NCBI GenBank assembly: GCA_050187175.1
Contig: JBFWXS010000001.1
Span: forward strand, 124,001 to 188,000
Direction: 5' to 3'
DNA length: 64,000 nt
DNA from: Zeimonas sp050187175
Lineage (GTDB): Bacteria; Pseudomonadota; Gammaproteobacteria; Burkholderiales; Burkholderiaceae_E
The notes beneath the pieces were generated by a model, which saw only the letters and a list, made by a program, of their open reading frames with translations, did not search any database and was not told the DNA's origin. Within the stretch, counting starts at the first letter, position 1. The number at the start of each line of letters is the position of its first letter. Both the position numbers and the translations under genes were made by a program. Positions 1-8,188 of the stretch are shown one piece after another.

Positions 1-638
1 AGTCCAAAGGCATGCAAGGCCTGTCGCTGCTGATCGTGCCGCGCGACACGCAGGGCCTGTCGGTGCGCAAGCTCAGCAAAGCCGGCATCCGCTGCTCCGA
101 GATCGCCGAGCTCACGTTCCAAGGCTGCGTCGTGCCGAAGGAGAACCAGCTGGGCATCCACGGCGAAGCCTTCGAGAAGGTCAAGCGCATCCGTATCGCC
201 AGCTGGCTGCTGGTCGGCGCGCGGGCGATCGGCGTCTCGCGCGCCGCGTTCGACGCGGCGCTCGATCACGCGAAGACGCGGGTGCAGTTCGGCCGCCCGA
301 TCGGCCACTACCAAGCCAACGGCTTCCGGCTGGCGGACATGGCCGTGGACATCGACGCCGCGCGGCTGCTGATGCTGCGCGCCGCGGCGCTGCACCACCG
401 CGGCAGCGAGTGCGCCCAGGAAGCCTCGATGCTCAAGCTGTTCTCGTCGGAGATGGCGGTGCGCATCACCGGCCAGGCGCTGCAGATGCACGGCGCGGCC
501 GGCTACATGATGGACTCGCCGCTCCAGCGCTACTTCCGCGATGCGCGGATGCTGACCATCAGCGAGGGATCTTCGGAGATCCAGCACATCAATCTTGCAC
601 GCGGCCTGGGCATCAAGGCGAACGACTACTACGCCTGA
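1..638 (+). CDS. acyl-CoA dehydrogenase, C-terminal part (5' end outside window)
   Basis: The open frame enters from the left edge and codes for about 212 residues up to the TGA at 636-638. It is the C-terminal half of an acyl-CoA dehydrogenase: the end of the middle beta domain (GLSLLIVPRDTQGLS) followed by the C-terminal helical domain with the flavin-contact motif QFGRPIGHYQ and LQMHGAAGYM. The segment ISEGSSEIQ keeps a glutamate where medium-chain-type enzymes carry the catalytic base, unlike the two paralogues downstream. These enzymes oxidise acyl-CoA to enoyl-CoA with FAD and pass electrons to ETF. It probably opens or belongs to the catabolic operon running to 9198. The substrate cannot be read from the sequence. 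Confidence 0.93.
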   Translation, partial: SKGMQGLSLLIVPRDTQGLSVRKLSKAGIRCSEIAELTFQGCVVPKENQLGIHGEAFEKVKRIRIASWLLVGARAIGVSRAAFDAALDHAKTRVQFGRPIGHYQANGFRLADMAVDIDAARLLMLRAAALHHRGSECAQEASMLKLFSSEMAVRITGQALQMHGAAGYMMDSPLQRYFRDARMLTISEGSSEIQHINLARGLGIKANDYYA

Positions 639-672
639 GCCCTGGCCGGATCCATCACACGAGGAGACAAGG

Positions 673-1668
673 ATGAATCGACTCAAGCCCGAAGCACAAC
701 TGCCGCGACGCAGAGTTCTCGCCGCCGGCGCACTGCTGGCTGCGGCCGGCCTGCCCCTACCTGCGGCGGCACAGGCCTTTCCGTCCAAGCCGCTGCGCCT
801 GGTGGTGCCGTATCCGCCCGGCGGCCCCGCGGACATCGTGGGGCGCCGCGTGGCCGAGTTCATGTCGAAGGACCTGAACCACCCGGTGGTCGTCTTCAAC
901 CGCGACGGCGCCGACACCATCCTGGGCGCGGAGATGGCCGCCAAGGCGCCGCCCGACGGCCATACCCTGGCGCTGCTGGGCGACTCGGTGGTGATCAACA
1001 CCGCCAGCGGACGCAGGCTGCCCTACGATTTCGAGCGTGAACTGATTCCGATCACCGCGGTCTATTCGGGTCCGCAGGCGATCATGGTGGCCGCCGACAG
1101 CCGCTTCAAGAACCTGCAGGATCTGGTGCAGTACGGCCGGGCCAGCCCGGGCAAGCTCACTTACGCCGGCTTCGGCGGCGCCAGCGCCGTGGTGTGGTCC
1201 ACCGCCACCTTCCTCGAGGCCGCCGGCGTCGAGGCGCTGCAGGTCGCCTATCGGGGCATGACTGCCGCGCAGAACGATCTGATCGGCGGGCGCATCGATT
1301 TCATCCTGGGCGGCACCACCGCGGCCCTCCCCGGCATCGCGGCCGGCAAGCTGCGCGCTCTGGCGATCATGAGCAAGCAGCGCTCGCCGCTGCTGCCCGA
1401 GGTTCCGACCGCGATCGAGCAGGGCGTCAACGCCGAGACTGCCGGCTGGTACGGCGTCTTCATGACCGGCGGATCGCCGCCCGAGGCCGTCAAGGTGGTT
1501 CATGCGTCACTGCTTCGCGCCATGGAATCGAAGGAGCTGCGCGAGCTCTACCAGAAGCAGGGCGGCGCGCCGACGCCGATGAGCACCGACGACTTCCGAG
1601 CCTTCCTTCAAGCCGAGCTCAAGCGCATACGCGCCTTGGCGCCGAAACTGAAGATCAGCTTCGATTGA
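673..1668 (+). CDS. Bug/TctC-family tripartite tricarboxylate transporter substrate-binding protein
   Basis: This 331-residue protein starts at ATG 673, with GAGGAGA about seven bases upstream. The N-terminus has a twin-arginine-like export signal (LPRRRVLAAGALLAAAGL, ending near AAAQA), so it should be periplasmic. The mature part begins with the Bug hallmark PSKPLRLVVPYPPGG and has the later GKLTYAGFGG-type segment. Bug receptors bind carboxylates and related small acids. Burkholderiales carry many orphan copies without TctA/TctB, and no membrane partner is visible here. Its place between acyl-CoA dehydrogenase and racemase-like genes suggests it captures the compound degraded by this operon; that is inference. 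Confidence 0.92.
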   Translation: MNRLKPEAQLPRRRVLAAGALLAAAGLPLPAAAQAFPSKPLRLVVPYPPGGPADIVGRRVAEFMSKDLNHPVVVFNRDGADTILGAEMAAKAPPDGHTLALLGDSVVINTASGRRLPYDFERELIPITAVYSGPQAIMVAADSRFKNLQDLVQYGRASPGKLTYAGFGGASAVVWSTATFLEAAGVEALQVAYRGMTAAQNDLIGGRIDFILGGTTAALPGIAAGKLRALAIMSKQRSPLLPEVPTAIEQGVNAETAGWYGVFMTGGSPPEAVKVVHASLLRAMESKELRELYQKQGGAPTPMSTDDFRAFLQAELKRIRALAPKLKISFD

Positions 1669-1686
1669 CCCCCCGGGCAGACCACC

Positions 1687-2523
1687 ATGACAACCCGAAT
1701 CTGGCATCAGAGCTTCACCGTACTGGGCGATCTGCCGGCCTACCGCGAACTGCTCGAAGCGCGCATCCGCAAGGTGGTGCGGCCCGATACCGAGGTCGTG
1801 ATGCACGGGCAGCTGCCGGGCACCTACAGCAGCGACTATCCGGGCGCGGATATCCGCTACCGGGCCCTGAACTGGCTGCATGGCCTGCAGTGGCTGACGG
1901 CAGCGCTGGAAGCGCAGCGGCAAGGTTTCGATGCCATGGTGCTGGCCACCATTCCGAGCCCCTTGATCGGCGAGATCCGTACGCTGGTCGACATCCCGGT
2001 CGTCGGCTACGGCGATACGGCGTTCCACTTGTCGGGCCTCTACGGCCGCCGTGTCGGCTTGCTGTTCTTCAATCCGAACCGCGGCGACTACTGGCCCGAA
2101 CAGGTGCGCGAGTGGGGCGTCTCCGAGCGCTTCGCCGGCATCTCGCCGGCAGGCGTGAGCTTCGCCCAGGTGGCGGGCGCCCTCGCCGATCCGGCCAAGC
2201 GGCCGGCGGTGATCGCCGCGATCCGCGCGACGGGCGAGCGACTGGTGGAGGAAAAGGGCGTCGACGTCATCGTGCCGGGCGAGATGCCGATGAACCTGCT
2301 GCTCGCGGAGGAAGGCGTCAACCGCATCGGCGGCGCGACGGTGATCGACGGCATCGCGACTACGTTCAAGATGGCCGAGACCATGCTCGACCTCAAGCGG
2401 CTCTCGGGCATGGAGCACAGCGAACGCGGCTACTTCCACGACCGGCCGCCGGCGGAGCGCGTCGAGCAGGTGCTGAAGTTCTATGGACTCGACGCACTGC
2501 GCCAGCGGATCGCCAAGGGCTGA
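1687..2523 (+). CDS. Asp/Glu/hydantoin racemase-fold protein lacking both catalytic cysteines
   Basis: The 278-residue protein resembles the aspartate/glutamate/hydantoin racemase superfamily, with two Rossmann-like halves (VLATIPSPLIGEIR near residues 79-92; DVIVPGEMPMNLLLAEEG near 196-213). Enzymes of this fold use one cysteine in each of these two loops for proton transfer. Here the loops read TIPSP and PGEMP, and the whole protein contains no cysteine. It is therefore unlikely to be a classical two-cysteine racemase or maleate isomerase; a lyase, decarboxylase-like or binding role is possible. It lies 18 bases after the Bug gene and 4 bases before the acyl-CoA ligase, so it is probably co-transcribed with them. 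The family is moderately certain, the reaction unknown. Confidence 0.75.
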   Translation: MTTRIWHQSFTVLGDLPAYRELLEARIRKVVRPDTEVVMHGQLPGTYSSDYPGADIRYRALNWLHGLQWLTAALEAQRQGFDAMVLATIPSPLIGEIRTLVDIPVVGYGDTAFHLSGLYGRRVGLLFFNPNRGDYWPEQVREWGVSERFAGISPAGVSFAQVAGALADPAKRPAVIAAIRATGERLVEEKGVDVIVPGEMPMNLLLAEEGVNRIGGATVIDGIATTFKMAETMLDLKRLSGMEHSERGYFHDRPPAERVEQVLKFYGLDALRQRIAKG

Positions 2524-2527
2524 GCCT

Positions 2528-4597
2528 ATGCGGCATTCTCTGGATCCGCTGTTCGAGCCCGCGTCGATCGCCATCATCGGCGCGTCCTCCGACCCCACGC
2601 GGGTCAGCGGGCGTCCGGTGCAGATGCTGAAGGACGCGGGCTTCGCCGGCGGCATCCATCCCGTGAACCCGCGCCGCGACACCGTTCAGGGGCTCAGGTC
2701 CTATGCTTCGCTGGAGCAGATCGAGGGGCCGGTCGACCTGGCATTGATCTCCGTGCCCGCGGCCTCGGTGGAGCAGTCGCTGCAGGACTGCTGCCGCGCA
2801 GGCGTGGGGGTTGCCGTCGTGTTCGGCTCCGGCTTCGCGGAAACGGGCGAGACCGGCCGCGCCGCGCAGGAGAGGCTGGCGCGGATCGCCCATGAGGGCG
2901 GCGTGCGGCTGCTCGGCCCCAACTGCATGGGCGTGTTCAACGCGTGGACGCGCGCCTACGTGACCTTCCCCACGGTCTTCGCTTCCGATTGGCCGGAGCC
3001 CGGCAACGTCGGCCTGGTGAGCCAGAGCGGCGCCTTCGCGGCGTTCTGCTACGCCCGCGCCAAGCTGCAGGGACTGAAGCTCAGCTACGGCGTGATGACG
3101 GGCAACGAAGCCGACATCGACTTCGCCGACTGCATCGAATGGCTCGCGTGCAACGAACGCACCAAGGTGATCGTCGGATTCATGGAAGGCTTCGCCGACG
3201 GCGCCAAGCTGTGTCGCGCGCTCGAACTGGCGCGAACGCGCCGCAAGCCGGTAGTGGTACTGAAGGTGGGGCGCTCGCCGCTCGGAGTCGACACCGCGCG
3301 TTCGCACACCGCCCAGATGGCCGGCGAGGATGCGGTCTTCGACGCCGTGTTCGCGCATTACGGCGTGCACCGCGCGCAGACCCTCGACGAGCTGTTCGAC
3401 GTGGCACTGCTGGCGGCGTCCGGCCCGGTGCCCGCACGCAAGCGCCTGGGCATCGTCACGATCTCCGGTGGCGCCGGCGTGCTGATGACCGATTCCGCGT
3501 TCCGCCACCAGGTCGAAGTGCCGGCGCTGCCGGAGTCGGCCCAGCGGCCGCTGCGCGAGCGGGTACCGTTCGCCAGCCTGCGAAATCCGATCGACACCAC
3601 CGGCCAGGTACTCGACGATCCGACGCTGTTGCCGGACATGCTGGCGGCCCTGTGCACCGCCGGCGATGTCGACGCCGTGGCGGGCTTCTACGCCGGCATG
3701 GGCATGTCGGAGGCGGCGCCGCAACTGGCGTCGACCCTCACCGCGGCCGCCGTCGCGCATCCGGACGTGCGTCAGATGGTGTGCGCCCTGTGTACGCCCG
3801 AAGTGCGCGATGCGCTGTGGGAGGCAGGCATCCCCGTGTTCGAGGATCCTGAACGGGCGATTGCTGCCTTCGCTGCGCTGACGCGCGTCGGCCAGGCATT
3901 CGCACGGCCGCCCGGCACCCGAGGGCCGGGACTGGTGAAGCTCACTCTGCCGCAGACTCCGCTCGACGAGCATGCCTCGATGGTCGTATTGCGCGAGCTC
4001 GGCATCGCCACGCCGCCGGCGCGGCGGGCTGCCACGCCGCAGGAGGCGGGCGAGGCAGCGGATGCGCTGGGCTATCCGGTGGTTGCCAAGGTGCTGTCGC
4101 ACGCGCTGCCGCACAAGACCGAGGCCGGAGCAGTCGCGCTGTCGCTGCGTTCGCGCGAGGAAGTCGTCGCCGCCTGCGAGCGCATGCTGCCACCTCGCAA
4201 TGCGCGGCTCGAAGGCATTCCCGTTGCGGGTCTGCTGGTGGCGAAGATGGTGTCCGGCGTCGAGCTGATCGCCGGCCTGCATCGGGATCCGGTGTTCGGC
4301 CCGGTGGTCATGGTGGGCATGGGAGGCCTCCACGCCGAGCTGCTGCGCGACCGGGCCATGGCCCTCGCGCCCGTTGATCCCGACGAGGCGCTGCGGCTGC
4401 TGCGCTCGCTGCAGGGCTTCGCGCTGCTCGACGGCGCGCGCGGCCAGCCGGGCTGCGACCTCGCAGCCGCGGCCGACGCGATCTCCCGGCTGTCTAGCGC
4501 CGTATTGCCGCCGGCGGTGGAAGGGATCGAGATCAATCCTCTGATCGTCGGCCGGGCCGGCCAGGGGGCGCTCGCAGCCGACTGCCTGATCCGCTGA
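2528..4597 (+). CDS. ADP-forming acyl-CoA synthetase (acetate--CoA ligase family)
   Basis: This 689-residue single-chain ligase starts at ATG 2528, four bases after the preceding stop. Domains in order are a CoA-binding Rossmann domain (IAIIGASSDPTRVSG, residues about 13-27), a succinyl-CoA-ligase-like domain with GLVSQSGAF, the phosphohistidine segment RSHTAQMAG (His near 260), and a C-terminal ATP-grasp domain (LGYPVVAKVLS, VMVGMGGLHAELL). Such enzymes interconvert acid, CoA and ATP with acyl-CoA, ADP and phosphate. In catabolic operons they often activate an unusual carboxylic acid. The operon also has a CoA-transferase, giving two possible ways to make the thioester. Confidence 0.9.
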   Translation: MRHSLDPLFEPASIAIIGASSDPTRVSGRPVQMLKDAGFAGGIHPVNPRRDTVQGLRSYASLEQIEGPVDLALISVPAASVEQSLQDCCRAGVGVAVVFGSGFAETGETGRAAQERLARIAHEGGVRLLGPNCMGVFNAWTRAYVTFPTVFASDWPEPGNVGLVSQSGAFAAFCYARAKLQGLKLSYGVMTGNEADIDFADCIEWLACNERTKVIVGFMEGFADGAKLCRALELARTRRKPVVVLKVGRSPLGVDTARSHTAQMAGEDAVFDAVFAHYGVHRAQTLDELFDVALLAASGPVPARKRLGIVTISGGAGVLMTDSAFRHQVEVPALPESAQRPLRERVPFASLRNPIDTTGQVLDDPTLLPDMLAALCTAGDVDAVAGFYAGMGMSEAAPQLASTLTAAAVAHPDVRQMVCALCTPEVRDALWEAGIPVFEDPERAIAAFAALTRVGQAFARPPGTRGPGLVKLTLPQTPLDEHASMVVLRELGIATPPARRAATPQEAGEAADALGYPVVAKVLSHALPHKTEAGAVALSLRSREEVVAACERMLPPRNARLEGIPVAGLLVAKMVSGVELIAGLHRDPVFGPVVMVGMGGLHAELLRDRAMALAPVDPDEALRLLRSLQGFALLDGARGQPGCDLAAAADAISRLSSAVLPPAVEGIEINPLIVGRAGQGALAADCLIR

Positions 4598-4623
4598 GCT
4601 CGCCACGAGGAATCGCTTCCCGC

Positions 4624-5820
4624 ATGGAACAGGTATTGACGCAAGAGGACAGGGCCTTCCGGCAGGAGATCCGGGCATTCATCGAGCGCGCGCGCCCGAG
4701 CGCGTTCCATGAGAAGGCCAAGGCCGGCATCCCGTTCGACAAGGACGACGAGATCTTCTGGCAGAAGACGCTGGACGAGGCCGGCTACGGCGCGCCGGCC
4801 TGGCCGGTGGAGCACGGCGGCACAGGCTGGAGCCCGCTGCGGCGCTTGATCTTCGCGGAGGAGCTGGCCATGAACGGCTGCCCGCGACAGTCGCCTTACG
4901 GGCTGGGCATGCTGGGTCCGGTGATCATGGCCTATGGCAACGAACGCCAGAAGCGCCACTATCTGCCGCGCATCCGCAGCGCCGAGGATTGGTGGTGCCA
5001 GGGCTATTCCGAGCGCGGCGCCGGCTCCGATCTGGCCGCGCTTAGGACACGCGCGGTGCGCGACGGCGACTCCTACGTCGTCAACGGCCACAAGATCTGG
5101 ACCAGCACGGCGCACGAAGCGAACATGATGTTCGCGCTGGTGCGCACCGACGACAGCGGCAAGCGGCAGCAAGGCATCACGTTCCTGCTGATCCCGATGG
5201 ACGCTCCCGGCCTGAGCGTGCGCCCCCTGCTGGCGATCGACGGCAACCGCCGCTTCAACGAGGTCTTCCTCGATGACGTGCGCGTGCCGGTGGACAAGCG
5301 CGTGGGCGAGGAAGGCCAGGGCTGGACCTACGCCAACGCCTTGCTGCAGAACGAGCGGCTGATGATCGCCGACCTCGCACGCTCCAAGAAGCGGCTCGCG
5401 CGCCTGCGCAAGGTGATCGCGCAGCGGCGCGTCGGCGGCGCGCCGTTGAGCTCTGACCGGGGCTTCATGCGCCGCGTGGCGGAAGCGGAGATCGACCTGA
5501 AGGTGCTCGAGTACACGACCTTGCGCTTCATGTCGCAGGAACAGGCCGGACGACCGATGGGAGCGGAAGTCTCTCTGCTGAAGATCAGGGGTTCCGAGAT
5601 CGCGCAGGCGTTGCTCGCGCTGACGCTCGAAGCCGCCGGCACCGCTGCGCTGCCCTATGCGGCATCCGACGCGGGTGCCGATGCATGGCCCGACGACTAT
5701 GCCGAGCTGCGCGGCATCGTCGAGGACCACCTCTACTATCGCGCGGCCACGATCTACGGCGGCACGACGGAGATCCTGAAGTCGGTCATCGCGCGTCGCG
5801 TGCTCGGGGTCCGGGCATGA
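4624..5820 (+). CDS. acyl-CoA dehydrogenase, first member of a pair
   Basis: The 398-residue protein has a complete acyl-CoA dehydrogenase layout: N-terminal helical domain, a middle domain with WCQGYSERGAGSDLAAL and KIWTSTAHEA (flavin contacts), and a C-terminal helical domain ending ATIYGGTTEILKSVIARRVLG. The YGGTTEI segment has Gly where medium-chain enzymes have the catalytic Glu. This version is known from the alpha/beta heteromeric dehydrogenases of steroid and aromatic side-chain degradation. Its TGA overlaps the ATG of the next dehydrogenase (ATGA at 5817-5820), which favours stoichiometric synthesis of a two-subunit enzyme. The substrate is unknown. Confidence 0.93.
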   Translation: MEQVLTQEDRAFRQEIRAFIERARPSAFHEKAKAGIPFDKDDEIFWQKTLDEAGYGAPAWPVEHGGTGWSPLRRLIFAEELAMNGCPRQSPYGLGMLGPVIMAYGNERQKRHYLPRIRSAEDWWCQGYSERGAGSDLAALRTRAVRDGDSYVVNGHKIWTSTAHEANMMFALVRTDDSGKRQQGITFLLIPMDAPGLSVRPLLAIDGNRRFNEVFLDDVRVPVDKRVGEEGQGWTYANALLQNERLMIADLARSKKRLARLRKVIAQRRVGGAPLSSDRGFMRRVAEAEIDLKVLEYTTLRFMSQEQAGRPMGAEVSLLKIRGSEIAQALLALTLEAAGTAALPYAASDAGADAWPDDYAELRGIVEDHLYYRAATIYGGTTEILKSVIARRVLGVRA

Positions 5821-6980
5821 GCGGCATCATCGCCAGCCTGATCACTTCTCCGGATCAGGTGCAGCTGGCCGACTCGGTTGCCCGCTTCGTTCGCGAACGC
5901 TATGCGCATCGCGATTGGCAGCAGATCGTCGACGGAGAAAGCGGCATCTGCGAAGAGCGCTGGCGCGCCATGGCCGAGCTCGGCTGGCTCGGGCTGGGCC
6001 TGCCGGAAGCGTGCGGCGGATACGGCGGCTCGCTGCAGGATGCCCTGGTCGTGATCGAGGCGCTGGGAGCCGGTCTGGCGGCCGAGCCGCTGGCCTCGAC
6101 CGTGCTCGTGTGCGGCGATCTGATCGCCACGGCTGCGTCCGCCGAAGCGGCACAGCGGATCGTGCCCCGCATCGTGGCGGGCGAGCTGCGGCTGGCCTTT
6201 GCCCATGACGAGGATGACGACGGCGGCGACGCGGCCGAGCCGGCGCATGGGGCCCTCCGGGCGCAGGCGGCCGGCGACGGCTGGCGGCTCGACGGCGAGA
6301 AGCGCCGGGTGCTTGACGCGCCGCACGCCGGGGCGCTGGTCGTCTCCGCGCGCGTCTCGGGCGGCCGCGGTGATGCCGACGGCTTGGCGCTGTTTCTGGT
6401 GCCGGTCGATGCGCCCGGCGTCAGCTTGAAGACGGTGCGCACCTTCGATCGGCGCCGCATCGCCGACGTCGTGCTGCGAGGCGTTGCGCTGGACGGCCAG
6501 GCGATGATCGGCACCCAAGACACGGCGCTGCCCGCGATCCGGCGCGCGCTCGATCGCCGGATCGCCGTGCTGGCCGCCGAGGCCAGCGGGCTGGCCGCCG
6601 TCGCCGTCGACACCACGCGCGACTATCTGTCGACGCGGCTACAGTTCGGGCAGGCGCTGGCGTCGTTCCAGGCTCTGCAGCACCGCCTGGTCGACATGTA
6701 TATCGCGTGCGAAGAGATCCGTACCGCCGCGCGCATCGCGGCGATCGCTTGCGAAGCCGGAGAATCCGCCGGCACCTTGATCTCCGCCGCCAAGGTCAAA
6801 GTGTCGCGAGCCGGCCAGCGCGTCGGACGCGAGGCGATCCAGCTGCACGGCGGCATGGGCATGACCGACGAGATGGCCATCGGCGACTGCATGAAGCGCC
6901 TCGAAGCCATCGCGCTGCTGGCGGGCGGTGTGGACGGGCACCTGGATCGCTGCGCGGCTCGCGGGCCTCTTATCGGTTGA
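5817..6980 (+). CDS. acyl-CoA dehydrogenase, second member of the pair
   Basis: This 387-residue protein starts at ATG 5817, overlapping the upstream stop by four bases. It has the acyl-CoA dehydrogenase fold (RWRAMAELGWLGLGLPE, LQFGQALASFQALQHRLVDM, IQLHGGMGMTDEM) but is divergent in the middle domain, where an Asp/Glu-rich insert (DEDDDGG) replaces the usual flavin-contact sequence. The C-terminal GDCMKRLEA region lacks the YEGT-type glutamate. Proteins of this type are usually the partner subunit of a gene-adjacent dehydrogenase, as in alpha2beta2 FadE pairs. It probably works with the product of 4624-5820. Confidence 0.9.
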   Translation: MSGIIASLITSPDQVQLADSVARFVRERYAHRDWQQIVDGESGICEERWRAMAELGWLGLGLPEACGGYGGSLQDALVVIEALGAGLAAEPLASTVLVCGDLIATAASAEAAQRIVPRIVAGELRLAFAHDEDDDGGDAAEPAHGALRAQAAGDGWRLDGEKRRVLDAPHAGALVVSARVSGGRGDADGLALFLVPVDAPGVSLKTVRTFDRRRIADVVLRGVALDGQAMIGTQDTALPAIRRALDRRIAVLAAEASGLAAVAVDTTRDYLSTRLQFGQALASFQALQHRLVDMYIACEEIRTAARIAAIACEAGESAGTLISAAKVKVSRAGQRVGREAIQLHGGMGMTDEMAIGDCMKRLEAIALLAGGVDGHLDRCAARGPLIG

Positions 6981-7144
6981 GGCGGGGCGGCACTACCTCC
7001 TGCTGCCGCCGCCGCCGTCACTGCCACTGCCACTGCCGCCCCGAACGCTGCCACCATCGCCACGATATGGCACGATCGCAGTCGCGTCCCTCTCCCGGGC
7101 CATTGCGGCAGGCTGGCTGCCGCCCCCACTGCGGTGATCGAAAC
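6981..7144 (+). other. low-complexity intergenic stretch upstream of the CoA-transferase gene
   Basis: This gap of 164 bases separates the second acyl-CoA dehydrogenase of the pair from the CoA-transferase gene. Its first half is rich in CTGCCGCC and CACTGC triplet-like repeats (about 7000-7060). No convincing promoter, hairpin or small gene was seen. It is the longest break in an otherwise tightly packed operon, so transcription may restart here. Confidence 0.5.
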
Positions 7145-8188
7145 ATGGAAAACACTCTCCCCCTGTCCGGCCTGAACGTGGTCGAACTGCACGCGATCGG
7201 CCCCGTGCCCTTCGCCGGCTATCTGCTGCGCCTGCTCGGCGCGTCAGTGCTGCGTGTATCGCCGCCGGTCGATCCGGGCCTCGGCGTAGCCGGCAGTCCG
7301 CAGTTCGACGTGCTGAACCTGGGCAAGGAGCGGCTGCTCACCGACCTGAAGACACCGGAAGGGCAGCGCGCGCTGCACAAGGCGCTCGCCACCGCCGACG
7401 TGCTGCTCGAAGGTTTCAGGCCCGGCGTGCTGGAACGGCTGGGGCTGGCGCCGGCCACGCTCGAGACCGACTATCCGCGCCTGGTCATCGGCCGGCTGTC
7501 CGGCTGGGGCAGCAGCGGCGATCTGGCACCGCGCGCGGGCCACGACATCAATTACCTGGCGCTGTCCGGGGTGCTGAATGCGATCGGCAACAAGGAATCG
7601 CCGGTGCCGCCGCTGAACCTGGTGGCGGATTTCGGCGGCGGCGCCATGCATCTGCTGGTCGGGGTGCTGGCGCGGCTCGTGCGGCGCTCGATCGACGGTC
7701 GCGGCGGCGTGGCCGAAACCAGCATCCTGGCGGGCACGGTCGGCCTGACGCCCATGTTCTACGGCATGCTGGCCGACGGCAGCTGGCAGCTGTCGCGCCT
7801 GAGCAATCTGCTCGACGGCGGCCTGCCGTTCTATCGCGTCTATCCCTGCGCCGACGGCCGTTTCATCGCCGTCGGTGCGCTCGAGGGCAAGTTCTATCGG
7901 CAGCTGCTCGACCTGACCGGCCTGGCCGGCGAGATCGACGCTGCGCGCCAGTACGATCCGGCCAGCTGGGCGGACACCGCAGCGCTGTTCGCGCAGCGCT
8001 TCGCCAGCCGCAGCCGCGACGAATGGGCGCAGGCCGCCGCCGGGCTGGACGCCTGCGTGTCGCCGGTGCTCGACTTCGCCGAGGCGGCCCGGCATCCGCA
8101 CAATCTGGCCAATCGCCTGTACGCGCACGAACCTTTCGTGCAGCCGGCGCCGGTCATCGTCTTCGAGCGCGACGGCCAGCCCGGATGA
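7145..8188 (+). CDS. CaiB/BaiF-type (class III) CoA-transferase family protein
   Basis: The 347-residue protein begins LSGLNVVELHAIGPVPFAGYLLRLLGA, the family's start pattern (LxGxRVLEL...GPxxxxxLxxLGA). DVLLEGFRPGVLERLGL, the usual DVxxENFRPGxxxxLGL motif, follows near residues 84-100. Class III transferases move CoA between acids through an aspartyl-CoA intermediate, and related proteins are racemases such as alpha-methylacyl-CoA racemase. The segment GHDINYLALSGVLNAIG with a Gly-rich FGGGAMHLLVG is closest to the racemase branch, so either activity is possible. The stop overlaps the next start (ATGA at 8185). Confidence 0.88.
   Translation: MENTLPLSGLNVVELHAIGPVPFAGYLLRLLGASVLRVSPPVDPGLGVAGSPQFDVLNLGKERLLTDLKTPEGQRALHKALATADVLLEGFRPGVLERLGLAPATLETDYPRLVIGRLSGWGSSGDLAPRAGHDINYLALSGVLNAIGNKESPVPPLNLVADFGGGAMHLLVGVLARLVRRSIDGRGGVAETSILAGTVGLTPMFYGMLADGSWQLSRLSNLLDGGLPFYRVYPCADGRFIAVGALEGKFYRQLLDLTGLAGEIDAARQYDPASWADTAALFAQRFASRSRDEWAQAAAGLDACVSPVLDFAEAARHPHNLANRLYAHEPFVQPAPVIVFERDGQPG

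Noticed and set aside
757..1503. Long open frames opposite or out of frame with real genes (for example 757-1503, 2393-4678 and 36498-37544)
   Set aside because: High GC content keeps antisense and shifted frames open. Their products are Arg/His/Ala-rich without any family motif, while the opposite strand encodes a clear protein.
1687..2523. Maleate isomerase that would complete the NicX pathway
   Set aside because: It lacks both catalytic cysteines needed by that enzyme and lies 29 kb from the nic-like cluster.
6990..7065. Simple-sequence CTGCCGCC/CACTGC stretch as a meaningful repeat or regulatory element
   Set aside because: It is short and imperfect and typical of GC-rich linker DNA; no palindrome or promoter goes with it.
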